From assembly GCF_022965805.1 (NCBI RefSeq), contig NC_133116.1, positions 8,328,601-8,392,600 of the forward strand: DNA of 64,000 nt, given 5' to 3'. The stretch is from Primulina eburnea. Lineage: Eukaryota > Streptophyta > Magnoliopsida > Lamiales > Gesneriaceae. Position 1 is the first letter of the stretch. Each line of letters begins with the position of its first letter. Both the position numbers and the translations under genes were made by a program. The notes under the pieces are model-generated. The model was not told where the DNA came from and made no database searches. It was given only the letters and a program-made list of their open reading frames with translations. This document shows positions 22,274 to 34,624 of this stretch, in pieces.

Positions 22274-22787
22274 AAGGTAATTTTCGAAATTATGCCTTGC
22301 CCAGTGTGCAAAATTTCGACTTTTGTGTCTAATTCCCAATATTCGGTAAATTTTTGACTTCCTAAAATAATAAAAATTATATTTCTTAATTCCCACAAAT
22401 TTTCTTACTTAAATCCGAAATTATTAGTATTTTTCCACAAATAAGATTTTGATCATTTTCCTAAAATTCTGGTAGTTATATTTTTTCCCAGTCTGTATTT
22501 ATCGCGTAGACTTCTAATGATTTTCGAAAATCCCTAATAATCCTTCCAATATTTCGAAAATACCATGATAAAATCCTCAAAATTTGATTGGGTTATCTTC
22601 TTGCTTAAATCTTTATCCAGGTGTATCAAATCTTAGATCTATATCCGGTAAAATTCTGCATAACTCAAAAAAAAAAAATACACACGATATTATTTAAATT
22701 CTTGAGGAAAATATTGTACTTGGTAGAATTATCCAATCTAAAAATTACAACTACTATCACGATAAAATCGAGATCTCGGATTTTACA
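21228..22787 (-). repeat. 3' LTR of the gag-deleted chromovirus
   Basis: 1560 bp; on the minus strand it runs tgtaaaatcc ... ggggcgtgaca. It contains an (AT)n run at about 22231-22270. Confidence 0.92.
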
Positions 22788-22801
22788 TCCCTCCCTCTTT
22801 A
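22788..22801 (-). other. Polypurine tract
   Basis: Minus-strand taaagagggaggga directly before the 3' LTR, the primer for plus-strand synthesis. Confidence 0.85.
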
Positions 22802-25800
22802 TGAGAAGTTTCGTCCTCGAAACTTGGGTTGGCTTGGTCTAGGAAGAGGTACGGGTATTGGTTCCTCATCCTTTCTTCTAACTCCCACGTGGCTTCTCTT
22901 TCAGTGTGATTGGACCATTGCACCTTGACGTAGGGAATGATTCGTCGTCTCAGTACCTAGTCCTTGGTGTCCACGATTCTAATGGGAACCTCTTCGTACT
23001 TCAGCTCTTCTCCCAAGTTACTTTCGACTATGAGAGGTTCTACTTCCAACACGTGGCTTGGGTCTGAGATGTATTTCCGTAGTTGGGACACGTGTAAAAC
23101 GTTGTGAATTCTAGACATGTCTGGTGGCAGTGCCAGTCTGTACGCTAGTGTACCCACCTTTTCCAAGATCTCAAAGGGTCCTACATAACGAGGGTTTAGC
23201 TTCCCGGCTTTACTGAATCGGACAACTCCTTTCATAGGCGACACTTGTACATAGGCCTTCTCGCCAATGTTGAATTCGACTGGCCTTCTTTTCAGGTCTG
23301 CCCAGATTTTCTGTCGATCTTGAGCTGCCTTGAGTTTCTCTCGGACAATTTTAAACTTGTCCACTGTCATTTGTACTAGCTCGGGCCCTACTACAGCTTT
23401 CTCTCCCACTTCATCTCAATAAAGTGGTGATCGACATTTCCTTCCATAAAGGGCTTCATATGGAGCCATTCCGATGCTGCTGTGATAGCTGTTGTTGTAA
23501 GCAAACTCAATTAGGGGTAAATGAGTGCTCCAGTTGCTACTGAATTCAAGAGCGCATGCTCGCAACATATCTTCTAAGGTCTGTATGGTCCTCTCTGTTT
23601 GCCCATCGGTTTGGGGATGATAGGCCGTACTTAGGGTCACTTTTGTCCCATGGCCTCTTGAAAGCTCTTCCAAAAGCGCAAGACGAACCTCGGATCTCTA
23701 TCGGACAGAATGCTCACTGGCACTCCATGCAGCCTCACAATGTTGTCCATGTACAGAGAAGCCAACTTATCGAGATTGTAGTTCATGTGGACGGGTAGGA
23801 AGTGTGCGGTCTTTGTGAGTCTGTCCACGATCACCCATATACCGTCGTGGCTCTGCCTAGACTTTGGAAATCCTACCACAAAATCCATGGAGATGTGTTC
23901 CCATTTCCACTCGGGAATTTCCAGAGGTTGCAGTAATCCTCCAGGTCGCTGATGTTCTGCTTTGACCTGCTGGCATACTTGACATCTGGAGACGAATTCC
24001 GCTACATCTCTTTTCATGCCATTCCACCAGAAACTATTCTTGAGGTCCCTGTACATTTTCGTACTGCCTGGGTGGACTGAGAATTTTGACTTGTGCGCCT
24101 CTGCCATTATTTCTTGGCGAAGGTTGTCACTGTCGGGCACACACAGTCGTCCCTTCCTCCACAAGACTCCCTTGTCGTCAATCTGATGATCCTGAGACTT
24201 CCCTTCTCTGACTTGCTCCTTAAGTTTAGTCAGTACCGGGTCTCGATCCTGGTTTAACTTGACGGTCTCCTGTAGGCATGGCTGGGCAGAGAGGGACGCT
24301 AGAGTTATCTTGCCTGGGCCCTTTCGACTTAGCGCATCAGCCACCTTGTTTGCTTTACCCGGATGGTAACTTATGGTCAAGTCATAGTCCTTCAGGAGCT
24401 CGATCCATCGCCTTTGCCTCATATTAAGTTCTTTTTGGGTGAACAAGTACTTGAGGCTCTGATGGTCTATGAAGATTTCACATTTAGCACCATAGAGGTA
24501 GTGCCTCAAAATCTTTAAGGCGAAGACAACCGCTGCTTGCTCCAGGTCATGAGTAGGATAATTCTGCTCGTGCGGTTTCAACTGTCTTGACGCATAGACG
24601 ATCACTCTTCCTTCTCGCATGAGTACGCACCCTAGGCCGTCCTTAGAGGCGTCACTGTAAATAGTGAAATCTTTATTCTCTGCTGGCAAGATCAGCACTG
24701 GTGTGGATGCGAGTTTCTCTTTCAGTGTCTGGAAACTTTTCTCGCAATCCTCACTCCAGGTGAATTTAGAATTTTTCTGTGTGAGCTTCTTCAGTGGCAC
24801 GGCTATCGAGGAGAACCCTTCGACGAATTTTCGGTAATACCCTACCAATCCAAGGAAGCTTCTGATATCGGTGGCGTTCTTCGGTCTCGGCCACTCTGTA
24901 ATCGCCTCTACTTTCTTTGGATCCACTGACACTCCTGTTCTCGAGATCACGTGTCCTAGAAATGACACACTTCTCAGCCATAAGTCACACTTGCTAAACT
25001 CAGCATAGAGCTTATTCTCTCTTAAGATTTGCAGAGCAAGGTGAAGGTGCTCTTCGTGGCTCGCCTCGTCAGGAGAATAGACGAGAATATCATCGATGAA
25101 TACCACTATGAACTGATCCAGGAATGGCTAGAACACTCTGTTCATAAGGTCCATGAATGCTGCTGGTGCGTTGGTCAGACCAAAGGGCATCACTGTGAAT
25201 TCATAGTGCCCGTATCTGGTTCGAAAGGCTGTCTTGGGAATGTCTTCAACCCTGACCTTCAATTGGTGATATCCTGTCCTGAGATCCAGTTTAGAAAATA
25301 TGGCGGCTCCTTTAAGCTGATCGAACAGATCGTCTATCCGAGGTAGAGGTTACCTGTTCTTGATTGTGATCTTGTTCAATTCCCTGTAGTCGATGCATAA
25401 TCTCATACTTCCGTCTTTCTTCTTTACGAAGAGTACTGGAGCTCCCCACGGGGACACACTTGGTCGAATCTGCCTTTATCTAGCAATTCTTGGAGTTGTT
25501 CCTTTAACTCCTTGAGTTCGGCTGGTGCCATTCTGTACGGTGCCTTAGAGATTGGTGCCGCACCGGGAACCAGGTTGATTTCGAACTCCACTTCGCGGTC
25601 CGGGACCGTCCCTGAGAGTTCTTTTGGGAAAACATCTGGGAAATCTCTCACCACCGGGATGTCCTTCAGTTTCAGCTTGACTTCTTCTTTTGCCTCAATG
25701 ACCATTGCTAGGTAGATGTCTTCTCCGGATTTCATGGCTTTCCAAGCTTGAGATGCGGACAATAATGATTTTTGTCCCTTGGATTTACCATGATACACTA

Positions 25801-26345
25801 TCTCTTTCTGACTTGGGGTTTGGAGCTTAACTCGTTTCCCTTTACAGTCCACTATTGCATTGTTTTTGGCTAACCAATCCATCCCTAAAATTATGTCGAA
25901 GTCAACCATAACCAATTGGATCAAGTCGGCACTGAAAGTCTGATTAGCGATACCGATCTTACAATCCTTGTGAATTTCATGAGTTTCTATGGTCTTACTT
26001 GTAGGTGTGGCTATCCCGAAAGGTTCGGCTAACGATTCGAGCTTAAGTCCTATTTTCTTAGCAAACATCTTAGACACAAAAGAATGTGTGGCACCACAGT
26101 CAAACAATGCATAAGCAGGTACTTTTTGAAGTAAGATGGTACCTGATACGACTTCATTGGCGTCGTCCGCCTCTTCTTGATTCATAGCGAACACCCTGAC
26201 ATTAGGCTTATTCTCCTTTGGTTTGTTGGGGTTAGCTCCCACATTCGGCCCGGTTCCCTTGTTGGGCCCCGCTGCTTGGTTGGCGGCCGTAGGACAATCT
26301 GCGATCCTGTGCCCTGCTTTTCCACATCCGAAGCACGCACCACTG
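22802..26345 (-). pseudogene. Chromovirus pol (zinc knuckle to chromodomain), several stops
   Basis: From the 5' side: zinc knuckle CFGCGKAGHRIADC (about 26290-26335); protease with FDCGATHSFVS and ILGMDWL; RT from about 25600 with YAxPDD-type loop [10 protein letters not shown] near 25090; RNase [14 protein letters not shown] near 24660; integrase zinc finger H..H..CQVCQQ near 23990 and catalytic blocks [15 protein letters not shown] and [12 protein letters not shown]; then the [21 protein letters not shown] segment. The last part reads VKVQWSNHTEREATWELE, a chromodomain-like end. Frame breaks or stops lie near 25470, 25350, 25130, 23650, 23412 and 22955. Not translatable as one protein. Confidence 0.9.
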
Positions 26346-26357
26346 GTTCTGATACCA
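26346..26357 (-). other. Primer binding site (tRNA-iMet)
   Basis: Minus-strand TGGTATCAGAAC, 6 bp inside the 5' LTR end; 11 of 12 match to the usual site. The coding sequence starts immediately after it. Confidence 0.8.
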
Positions 26358-26363
26358 CTTAAA

Positions 26364-27442
26364 TGTCACGCTCCGAAACTCGGGATTGACACCGGCGTCG
26401 CTTATCAATCACAAAATCGAAAAACGACCAGCCTCGTAGCACGGTATAAACCGAAATCCGTTTATTTCATAAATTCGCAAAAACAACCATTGTCTTTACA
26501 ACTGAATAAATTGAATAAATTGCGGAAGCGTTTACAATTAAAATAAACTTACTAAAGTTCTTAAATCTTTGCAGCAAAATTCGAAATATAATTAATTTCA
26601 CCAGCCCCAAAACTGGTCCGACTCTTCTTCCTCGACCTGTTCTTCTGATTTATCTTCAGATTTATCTGGGAAGGGTTGTAAGGGGTGAGTATTTGGGGAA
26701 ATACTCAGCAAGTGGGGGCCGTTCGAGTACATAACAACATGCATAAAATTAGAAATACATACACACACACACACCATGCATTTTTTTGACTCATACCACG
26801 TTCGTATTCTTGACCTGACACTGAGATTCCTCTACTTTCAATGGTTTACTGACGTCAGTCCCTAATTTTTATTCCTCTAAGGTGGCGAGGCCGAATCGGT
26901 TATATCCCCACCGTATGAGGGTCATATCATAGTTGGGATTCCCTCCCATATCCAGTTGGATCCTCACAGTGTCAACATAAAACTTATGCACAAATCATAA
27001 CCAGAAGGGGTAGAAAAGAATTGTACTTGACCGAATTTTTTATAAAACCGAAAATGCATCACACGAAAATTCAACATTTAAAACAAGCCCACTTACCTTA
27101 AACTTCTTGAAGAAAAACGTGAAAACTCTGGGGGCTGGACTGCGGCAGCGCTTCGCTGTGCTCGAAAATCCTAAGGAACTAGGGGAGGGGAATTCTCGAA
27201 AATATGAGAGTAAAAATGGTGTGATTTTCGAGACACTGAGCCCTCCTATTTATAGGGGTTGGCTGCTATCCTGATCGTGTACCAAATCGCGTTTGATTCT
27301 GAATCAAATCTTTATCTAAAATCGTGATCAAATCTACATTTATTCTTTATCCTAAATATATATATATATATATATACCAATATATATATTACCTTGGTAT
27401 ATATATATATATATATATAGTATATATATATATATATATACC

Positions 27443-27480
<38 letters not shown>

Positions 27481-27992
27481 AAGGTAATTTTCGAAATTAT
27501 GCCTTGCCCAGTGTGCAAAATTTCGACTTTTGTGTCTAATTCCCAATATTCGGTAGATTTTTGACTTCATAAAATAATAAAAATTATATTTCTTAATTCC
27601 CACAAATTTTCTTACTTAAATCCGAAATTATTAGTATTTTTCCACAAATAAGATTTTGATCATTTTCCTAAAATTCTGGTAGTTATATTTTTTCCCAGTC
27701 TGTATTTATCGCGTAGACTTCTAATGATTTTCGAAAATCCCTAATAATCCTTCCAATATTTCGAAAATCCCATGATAAAATCCTCAAGATTTGATTGGGT
27801 TATCTTCTTGCTTAAATCTTTATCCAGGTGTATCAAATCTTAGATCTATATCCGGTAAAATTCTGCATAACTCAAAAAAAAAATACACACGATATTATTT
27901 AAATTCTTGAGGAAAATATTGTACTTGGAAGAATTATCCAATCTAAAAATTACAACTACTATCACGATAAAATCGAGATCTCGAATTTTACA
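26364..27992 (-). repeat. 5' LTR of the gag-deleted chromovirus
   Basis: 1629 bp. It is 69 bp longer than its partner, mainly because of an expanded AT tract at 27356-27480 in which the word accaaggta (or its inverse) recurs. Confidence 0.92.
27356..27480. repeat. Compound AT microsatellite inside the LTR
   Basis: Several blocks of (AT)n are separated by ccaatata, taccttggtata, tagtata and ccaaggtata. The matching place in the other LTR (22231-22275) has one simple block and a single accaaggta. Confidence 0.85.
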
Positions 27993-27997
27993 TCGTA

Positions 27998-28500
27998 CAT
28001 CAAATACCATATATTTAATTACACGACATAACTTATTTATAATTGTAATTTTTATCACACGTCTACCACGTACCAAAAAATACCTCAATTCGATACGGAA
28101 TGATGGATAATTAGATCCAAATGTTTTGAAATATTATAAATGCATTTTGCCCAAAGCTATCAATTTTTAACATCTTTACACACAACTTGAAATGGAAGAT
28201 CAATATACTTGTACTATTTATTAATTATATATCAGCGATCACATAGCACAAGAAGAGCACCTTTAAGAGCAAAAAAGGCTCATCCACGAAGAAGTCTGGT
28301 AGACGGGCGATTTGTCACGTCCCAAGCCCAGGTCCGCGCCTACGTGACTAGACAATGAGCTCTTATATCAACTATTTCGTATTCATTCTCTATTACGAAA
28401 ATGATTAACTCAAGTTGCTATAAAAGTCCACTGTCGCCTATTATAAACTTATTTTAATTCTTTAAATTTTACCATGTGGAACAAAGAGATATCACACGAT
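27998..28500. other. Intergenic DNA with an LTR-like scrap
   Basis: Mostly AT-rich. At about 28314-28350 the words gtcacgtcccaagcccagg and ctacgtgactagacaatgag resemble the edge of a gypsy LTR, but no partner or boundary was found. Confidence 0.35.
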
Positions 28501-29280
28501 TCACGATGGAGCGATTGGATATGCACAAGTGAGCGTCACCTTCTTGTCCAAAACAACTGATCATCACAGATTGAGTTACTCCTAATTCATAAACGAGAAG
28601 CACTCGATCGGTATATTTGCCAACCATTGGAAAGGAAGTATATTAAATTATCCGACCTGTTTGAGTCTGTCCTGTTTTAAGGTGGCATTGTTTATTCTTC
28701 AACAACAGTAGCTGTAACCGTACGTACTTAAAATCAGTGCGATGAACGAGTGGCGGTAACTTGCCAGGGCCACACTCACAATATTATTGCATCAAAGGAA
28801 TCTAGGAGTAAATGGAATCCAACAGCTACTGCTGAATTATGAAAGACTGATTGCACATAAAAAAAAAAAACAGTCGCCTGTAAAGTTGCTGCAACAACCT
28901 TGTCCTAAATGTACAAAATCTTGAACTGAACCAAGACTCGAGTTAAATCGAAAAACAGAGGCTTACCGATCATTCTGGACATGATTTTAGCCACCCTGTG
29001 TTGGCACCTTGCACATCGGATATCCGCCAAGAAAACCACTTCTTGGACCTAATCATAACGAAAGAAAAGGATAAGAGATGGGCGTTGTCGTGTTCATTAT
29101 TTTGAAGTGGAAAGTAGCAGGGATAGAACCAGAGAGTGTACGCTTAGAAGAACGGCAAAACGGGGATGAATTGCAGATAAAACTCACAGGAGGTATAACT
29201 AAAGACTCGATGGCTGCAACTTGCAAGGGTGCTGGTTTGTGGGCAAGGGCCGTTCTTAGACGCAGGGGCAACAAGCTCAT
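28501..29280 (-). CDS. Small HMA-domain protein gene, three exons, frameshifted in exon 3
   Basis: Predicted exons: 29188-29280 (starts MSLLPLRLRT, ends ...ESLVIPP), 28967-29048 (VQEVVFLADIRCARCQHRVAK, with the CxxC metal-binding loop) and 28501-28581. The first two junctions have good signals (cctcct/gtgag, a pyrimidine-rich tract before gattag/GTCC, atcg/gtaagc). Exon 3 should finish the HMA fold; it reads TQSVMIS in one frame and LDKKVTLTCAYP in the next, so one extra base near 28553-28558 breaks it. Exon lengths add up to 3n+1, which agrees. Intact, it would give about 84 residues. Related plant proteins bind copper or other metals. Pseudogene, allele or sequence error cannot be told apart. 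Confidence 0.65.
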
Positions 29281-29950
29281 TCTTTTGCCAACCAAACATT
29301 ATTTTACTTCTTCCATAATATTCAGTAACCAAGAATGACAAAACAGGAAGTTTTAAGTCGAGAGTGAAAATGATTTACCAACATTTACTTAACCAAAGTG
29401 ACAGGACCATGCTATCTTGTTTTAATTTACTTATGAATGAAAACTGTGCTTGTGAAATGGTGAAGTCTGAGCTGACAAAGACGCTTTTAATCCTCCGGCA
29501 AGCAGCCCCCACACCACCTTGAACTTGCTTTACATGCAAAAATCGTAATAAGATTGCTTCTAAGACTAAAACTAGCAATTGCAATACTAATTCGTTGGAA
29601 TAGTTCAACAAAGTCAAATTCAATTGTTATGAAAAATGAAATCAGCAGACTATGGAGGGGGCTTTATCTGTTTATATTTTGCTCTTTTTATTTTTGAATA
29701 ATAAAAAATTATTTCTAGATCACAATCAATAGCATTTATAAAATATGCAAAGCTTTGACAAAACCAACTCCTGAAGACTTATACATGAAGTCAAACCAAA
29801 CACAATGGCAAACAGATTCCTATTGGTAATTTATATTTGTTCTATTATAACATTTTGAAAATATAGGATGACTGAATGCACAATGAACCTTACAAATTTA
29901 ACTAATAAATAGGTATATATTGAGTCCCAAATGAAACAATACAGAACTTA
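29281..29950. other. Spacer between the HMA gene and HSFC1
   Basis: Should hold the 5' leader of the HMA gene and the 3' UTR of HSFC1, both minus strand. No other coding region supported. Confidence 0.4.
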
Positions 29951-32152
29951 CTAAAACCCACCACCAAAGAGTGAGAATGGATATGGTGGTGTTACACTAC
30001 CATTCTCCCCACCATCTAGTTCTTCGGGAAAACCCGTGAACACTCCGCCCCCGTAATTATACCCAAAATCATTATTTAAAAGCGAGGAAACCGCATCGGA
30101 ACCACCACTTAACGAACTAGGAAAAGTGGCATCATGATGTTCTTGACTAATTATGGGCAACGAACTAGGAAAAGTGGCATCATGATGTTCTTGACTAATT
30201 ATGGGCAAATGATTTGACTCTTCAGGGTACGACATCACGAGGCAATCTGAAGAAGAGATTGGTCCTGTCTCCTTCATTGTATTACCTTCATGATCTTCTT
30301 CACTATTGATTGATGAACTTGGCATACCCATTTCTGACGAATTCGAAGAATTTGCAGAGATCAAAACCTTCCTCTTCCTTTCATTGTTTCCATATGTCAC
30401 CTGTTTCAATTTCTCTTTCTCAAGCATCATTCGAGGTAGTACCCCTGGGTCTTCCACTACTTTGTTCAAGAAAGTCATCATTTGTTGAGGTCTTCTCTCG
30501 GTCGCCTCAAGCCTCCGGTTCATGCTTTGGAGCTCTTGTTCTAAACTCATCTGCTCTTGCTGTAATCGTGTGATCTCCAATGCGAGCTCCTCCTCTTCAC
30601 CATCTTCATTTTTGTGATGTGACGAGAAGTTTTTACTGCTGTGCTTTCTCCGGACAATGTTGCTCAATAGCTGCGTTTGCCCACGTAAGAACCATTCATT
30701 TGCGAACTCCCACCTATCAGGATCAACCTTTCTAAAACCCTGTGGAAATTAAATACAAAAATGAAAAAAATTTGGCCCAAAAATACAAAATGACAAAACA
30801 GCAACAAAAGCTCTGGAAAAAGTTAATGGCAAATCAAGTATTCAAGGTTTCGATATATATATATATGTTTTTACACAAAGCTATTTCTGTAAAGAAGGTT
30901 GGTGTCACCATAAATATACACCAGTTTACTGAAAAACATTCCCACTTCACTTTATGTTAGTTCTCGAGACTCCACTTCCTTGTTTCGCCGGTCGTTTGGC
31001 TCCAGTCCTATAATATCTCGAGTTAAAAATAGTTATATCATGCATATCTTTCAATTTATTACAATCATATTATAAATCATTTCATCGTCTCTTCCCACGA
31101 GTCATACAGTGTCTTATACACGTGAATTCAAAAATTATAACAGTAAGGAAAATCACAGGGACAGAGTGCTCAAAGCTCTGAAATTTTAACCAAAAACAAG
31201 GGAAACCCACAGAGAGTATAGTTACTTGTGGATTCAGTTGGGGTGTACTTGTGTGATTCACCATAGTAAGGCAAGGGTCTGAGAATCGAATCTTGTGACT
31301 CGAGATGGACACTGGACGTGCTTCCCATAAAATGCATCCAACCCAACTCGACCTGGATTGGTTTTTATGTCAATCAAGACAGACAACTCATTTTAATCTC
31401 CAAGTTGACATACATGCGATAGAGCTCATCTTTTCTGCAAATTAACATCTATCCCTTTGTTTATAACCATATTTATTTTAGTTTTCTTCAAATGATAGAG
31501 AAAAGTCCCTTTTTATATCTCTTACCAGGTCACAGACTAGAGAAACAGCTCGATAAACAAGAAGTATCTAACCAAAGTTTAAAAAAATTCAAATTTCGTA
31601 CAACACTTTTCTAAAACAGATCCAAGTTCAAGAAGGACAAAGTGTTAATTCTTCTTTCCTTCTACTCCGAATAGCAAAACACCAAAGTTTTAAATCCCTT
31701 TCCTACTCAGAATACCTCCACTTTGAACACAAGAACACCCATAATTTCTTTTAAGAAATAGACAAAATCCCAAATACAAAACACAAAAAAAAACTAAAAA
31801 AAACTTCTAAGCTATAAATGTCCATTAAAAAAAAAACAATATGGATAAATAATTCCACCGAATTCATACCAAATGCAAAAAATGAAATCTGAACGGCATT
31901 ATTCAATCAACTACTCACATAGGTATTGAGCTGGCGCAAGAAGCTGGAGAAGTTGTTGTGCTTGAAATACACCGGCAAAATCCTCTGCGAAAAATCCAAT
32001 GGCTCCAAAACGATGAAACTATTATAGCCATCCCCCCATGTTATTAAACCATTCGTCGTCGCGTCGTTCACCATCTGATAAGTCTTAGTCACAAATGGCG
32101 CAGCCACACCATTGCTATGGCTGTTACCACTATGACCCTCCATTCCATGCAT
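29951..32152 (-). CDS. HSFC1: Heat stress transcription factor, class C (HSFC1-like)
   Basis: Two exons, 31919-32152 and 29951-30739, split by a 1179-bp intron at the position conserved in all plant HSFs (after LNTY in the DNA-binding domain). The product has 340 residues. DNA-binding domain about residues 18-110 ([28 protein letters not shown], then [21 protein letters not shown]). The oligomerisation heptads follow ([20 protein letters not shown]) and lack the long insert of class A; a basic cluster NERKRKV is a likely nuclear signal. Class C factors bind heat shock elements but lack clear AHA activation motifs, and none is seen here. The tail has a 16-residue in-frame duplication. No stops or frame breaks. 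Confidence 0.93.
30113..30208 (-). repeat. 48-bp in-frame tandem duplication in HSFC1
   Basis: Bases 30113-30160 and 30161-30208 are identical 48-bp units encoding [16 protein letters not shown] twice. Being a multiple of three it keeps the frame. It lies in the poorly conserved C-terminal tail. Confidence 0.95.
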
Positions 32153-32285
32153 AAATTCCTCAACTTCAATCCCACCAAAAAGGGATTTTCAAGAATCAAA
32201 AGGAACCCGAAAAAAGAAACAATTTCTGCAAAACAACAGGAGAATAGAAAGATGGGTTCGATATCAAATGGTCACAGGACACCGT

Positions 32286-32293
32286 GATATAAA
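32286..32293 (-). promoter_or_regulatory. Probable TATA box of HSFC1
   Basis: Minus-strand tttatatc about 135 bp upstream of the start codon at 32152. Confidence 0.45.
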
Positions 32294-33599
32294 GTGGAGA
32301 GCTCGGGGGCATGGGTCAGCCCGGGCAGGGGATTCTATGATGCCAGAAAGCGGCACGTGGAGCTCACAGGAATGGCCAAATTGGATTGATATTTATGGGG
32401 ATGAGAAATGGCATTCTTGCCTTTTTTTTATATATATTATATACATTATATTTGAATTGCTATATTATTAAAAAAATTTTAAAAAAGTACATAGTTATTA
32501 CTGCCGACGATATTTGTAAAACTTTTGTATATTCATATTTTGAGAAATGAGATACGAAAAATGAATAAATATTTTATACATTTTGTCACAACTAAACAGA
32601 AAAAATGCCGTTGTATACAATTTTTTTTAAAAAAAAATTGTTAAATTTTTTTCTCTAACCAAAACAAGTTTCCTAAAATATTGGAACCAACGTTGAATAT
32701 TCGTTTTAATTTTAACACTTTTATTTCTCATTTTTATTAATAAAAAAGAACGCAAAGCCTTTAGATTTCACCTGCCCGAATCTAGTTAGACTATTTTTCA
32801 GAGTTACTTACGTGTTTTCCGTTGAATGAAACAATTGTATCCTTGTCATCCTTTTACAGTTGTCATGGTGACCATGACAATATGACATAGTGACACGATT
32901 TGACTGCGGTTAGATTCGACCAATATGCTATGTAATTCTATATTTCTATTTTTCAGTGATACAATTTTTATTTATGGATTAAAAAAATCTACACTTCTTT
33001 GGTCAAATCAACTCAACGACGTCGTGATTAATTTTTATTTTTATTTTTATTTTTTGAAAATATATCACGATGAAACCTATATCATGAATACTAAAATAGA
33101 ATATTATCTTATTTAATTAAATAATACATATTTTTAAATACAATTACTTACGCGTTGTCGTTCGTCATCCAAATGATGAATCACCATATTGGATGTAACG
33201 CTCAACTAAGAAGCATACACGTTTGGCTTAATTTAATAATTTGAATAAATCGATAATTTTTTTTAAAAAAAAAAAAAGAGAGAGAGAGGGGGCCATTGGA
33301 TGAATTTATAGTGCTAGCTAGGTTTCCATTTGGCAGCTAAAAAGTCGTTTGTTATACGAAACTTACTTGTAAGAACTCCTATTATTAATAAATAGATATT
33401 ATATGAGTCTAAAAGCGAAAATTAATTAATCAAAATGTACAGATATTAGTTACAAAATGCAGTATTCGAGATACTAAGCATAACAAATATCCGAGCTCAA
33501 ATAATTTAATTACTTTTGCTCGAATTAGAGTTCGATTTCAAGTTCGGCTCGATAGGCAATAAAGAAACTGAAAATTATGGTAAAATTTATGAGAAATGA
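32294..33599. other. HSFC1 upstream and intergenic DNA
   Basis: AT-rich with long A/T runs. No coding region supported; no clear heat shock element array was seen by eye. Confidence 0.4.
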
Positions 33600-33715
33600 C
33601 TTACTCAAGTCATACTCTTCGGTGACGATGTTCCTCATCAGCACTATCATCATCAACATCTTCCATGTTTTCACTTGCCTCAGCATCATCACTTTCTGCA
33701 ATAAGCTCCAAAGAG

Positions 33716-34398
33716 TGTATTTGGTTGGTGTGATTAACCAATGATAAATAAATAATCATACTTTTATCTAATGTTTGGTTCAACTTTTAAGATATATTAA
33801 TAATCCTTTTGACTTGGTTTAAAATCTAATTTTATGATTAATTGTTTGATTATTAATCTAATAAATTAGGTGGGATAAATAATCATCACACCACAATTGA
33901 CCTTTTTCTCCTTCTCTTATTTCAAAACCCTACTCACACCATAAATTAATTCTAATAAATGTAAATTATATAAATATTTAATTATCTATCAAATTATTTT
34001 AAAAATATTTATAATTATTTTTAAAAAAAACAATAATATTATAATTATTACTAAACTTTATTTAATATTAACATTGAAAATATTATTACTATTTTAATTA
34101 TTAAAGTAATTGTATATTCACATATTTATTTCTAATAAATATATTTAAATTAATTTTAATAAATGTAAATTATAATTACAAATATTTAATTAGCTATCCA
34201 ATTATTTTAAGAATATATGTCTAATTAGTATTTGGAGCATTTTGGTCATTGCAATAAAATTTACAAATTAATCCATCATTTTAAAATCATGCCAAACACC
34301 ATGTTATTTTTCCCTCATACTATTAATCTGTATATCTCATTTTTTAATCACTCTAATTATTAATCATTCACTTATCCTATCACACCAACCAAACACAC
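33716..34398. mobile_element. hAT-like MITE
   Basis: 683 bp with terminal inverted repeats (tgtatttggttggtgtgat at the left, atcacaccaaccaaacaca at the right) and the 8-bp flanking direct repeat ccaaagag at 33708-33715 and 34399-34406, as expected of hAT elements. No transposase coding. It splits the acidic 3' part of the unrecognised gene. The right end has one extra base relative to the left. Confidence 0.75.
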
Positions 34399-34507
34399 CC
34401 AAAGAGTTTGAGTTGGAGCCAGAGGTATTAGATTTTCCTGGTCTATCGTCATAAATTTTCTGCTGCATCTAAGCGTCTGGTTCATCAATATGAGTGGAGA
34501 TTTTCTT

Positions 34508-34624
34508 TAGAGCTTTCTCCACTTCCAATTTGAGTAGTAACTAGGCAAGTGACTCTTCTTCACCAGCAGCACTGCTCGGTCCCTCAGTAGCCACAAACTA
34601 GAGCTTTCTCCACTTCCAATTTGA
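34508..34624. repeat. Short direct duplication next to the solo LTR
   Basis: Bases 34508-34533 are repeated exactly at 34599-34624, 91 bp apart, and similarity continues for about ten bases. It lies in the gene remnant, right beside the truncated end of the solo LTR. Confidence 0.8.

Larger units (their letters stand above)
21228..27992 (-). mobile_element. Ty3/gypsy chromovirus, gag 5' part deleted
   Basis: LTRs at 21228-22787 and 26364-27992, with the 5-bp duplication tcgta at 21223-21227 and 27993-27997. Primer site and polypurine tract are intact. Pol order is protease, RT, RNase H, integrase, chromodomain-like end, as in Tekay/Del-type chromoviruses. The protein region begins almost at the zinc knuckle, right behind the primer site, so gag capsid coding is missing. 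LTR similarity by eye is about 98%, so insertion was fairly recent. Confidence 0.92.

Noticed and set aside
27312..27603. Ile-Tyr-rich frames on both strands
   Set aside because: Translation of the AT tract in an LTR.
28314..28380. Beginning of another LTR
   Set aside because: The words resemble gypsy LTR ends but no partner, primer site or end could be found.
29078..29338. 86-residue plus-strand frame
   Set aside because: It is the antisense shadow of HMA gene exon 1 and its intron.
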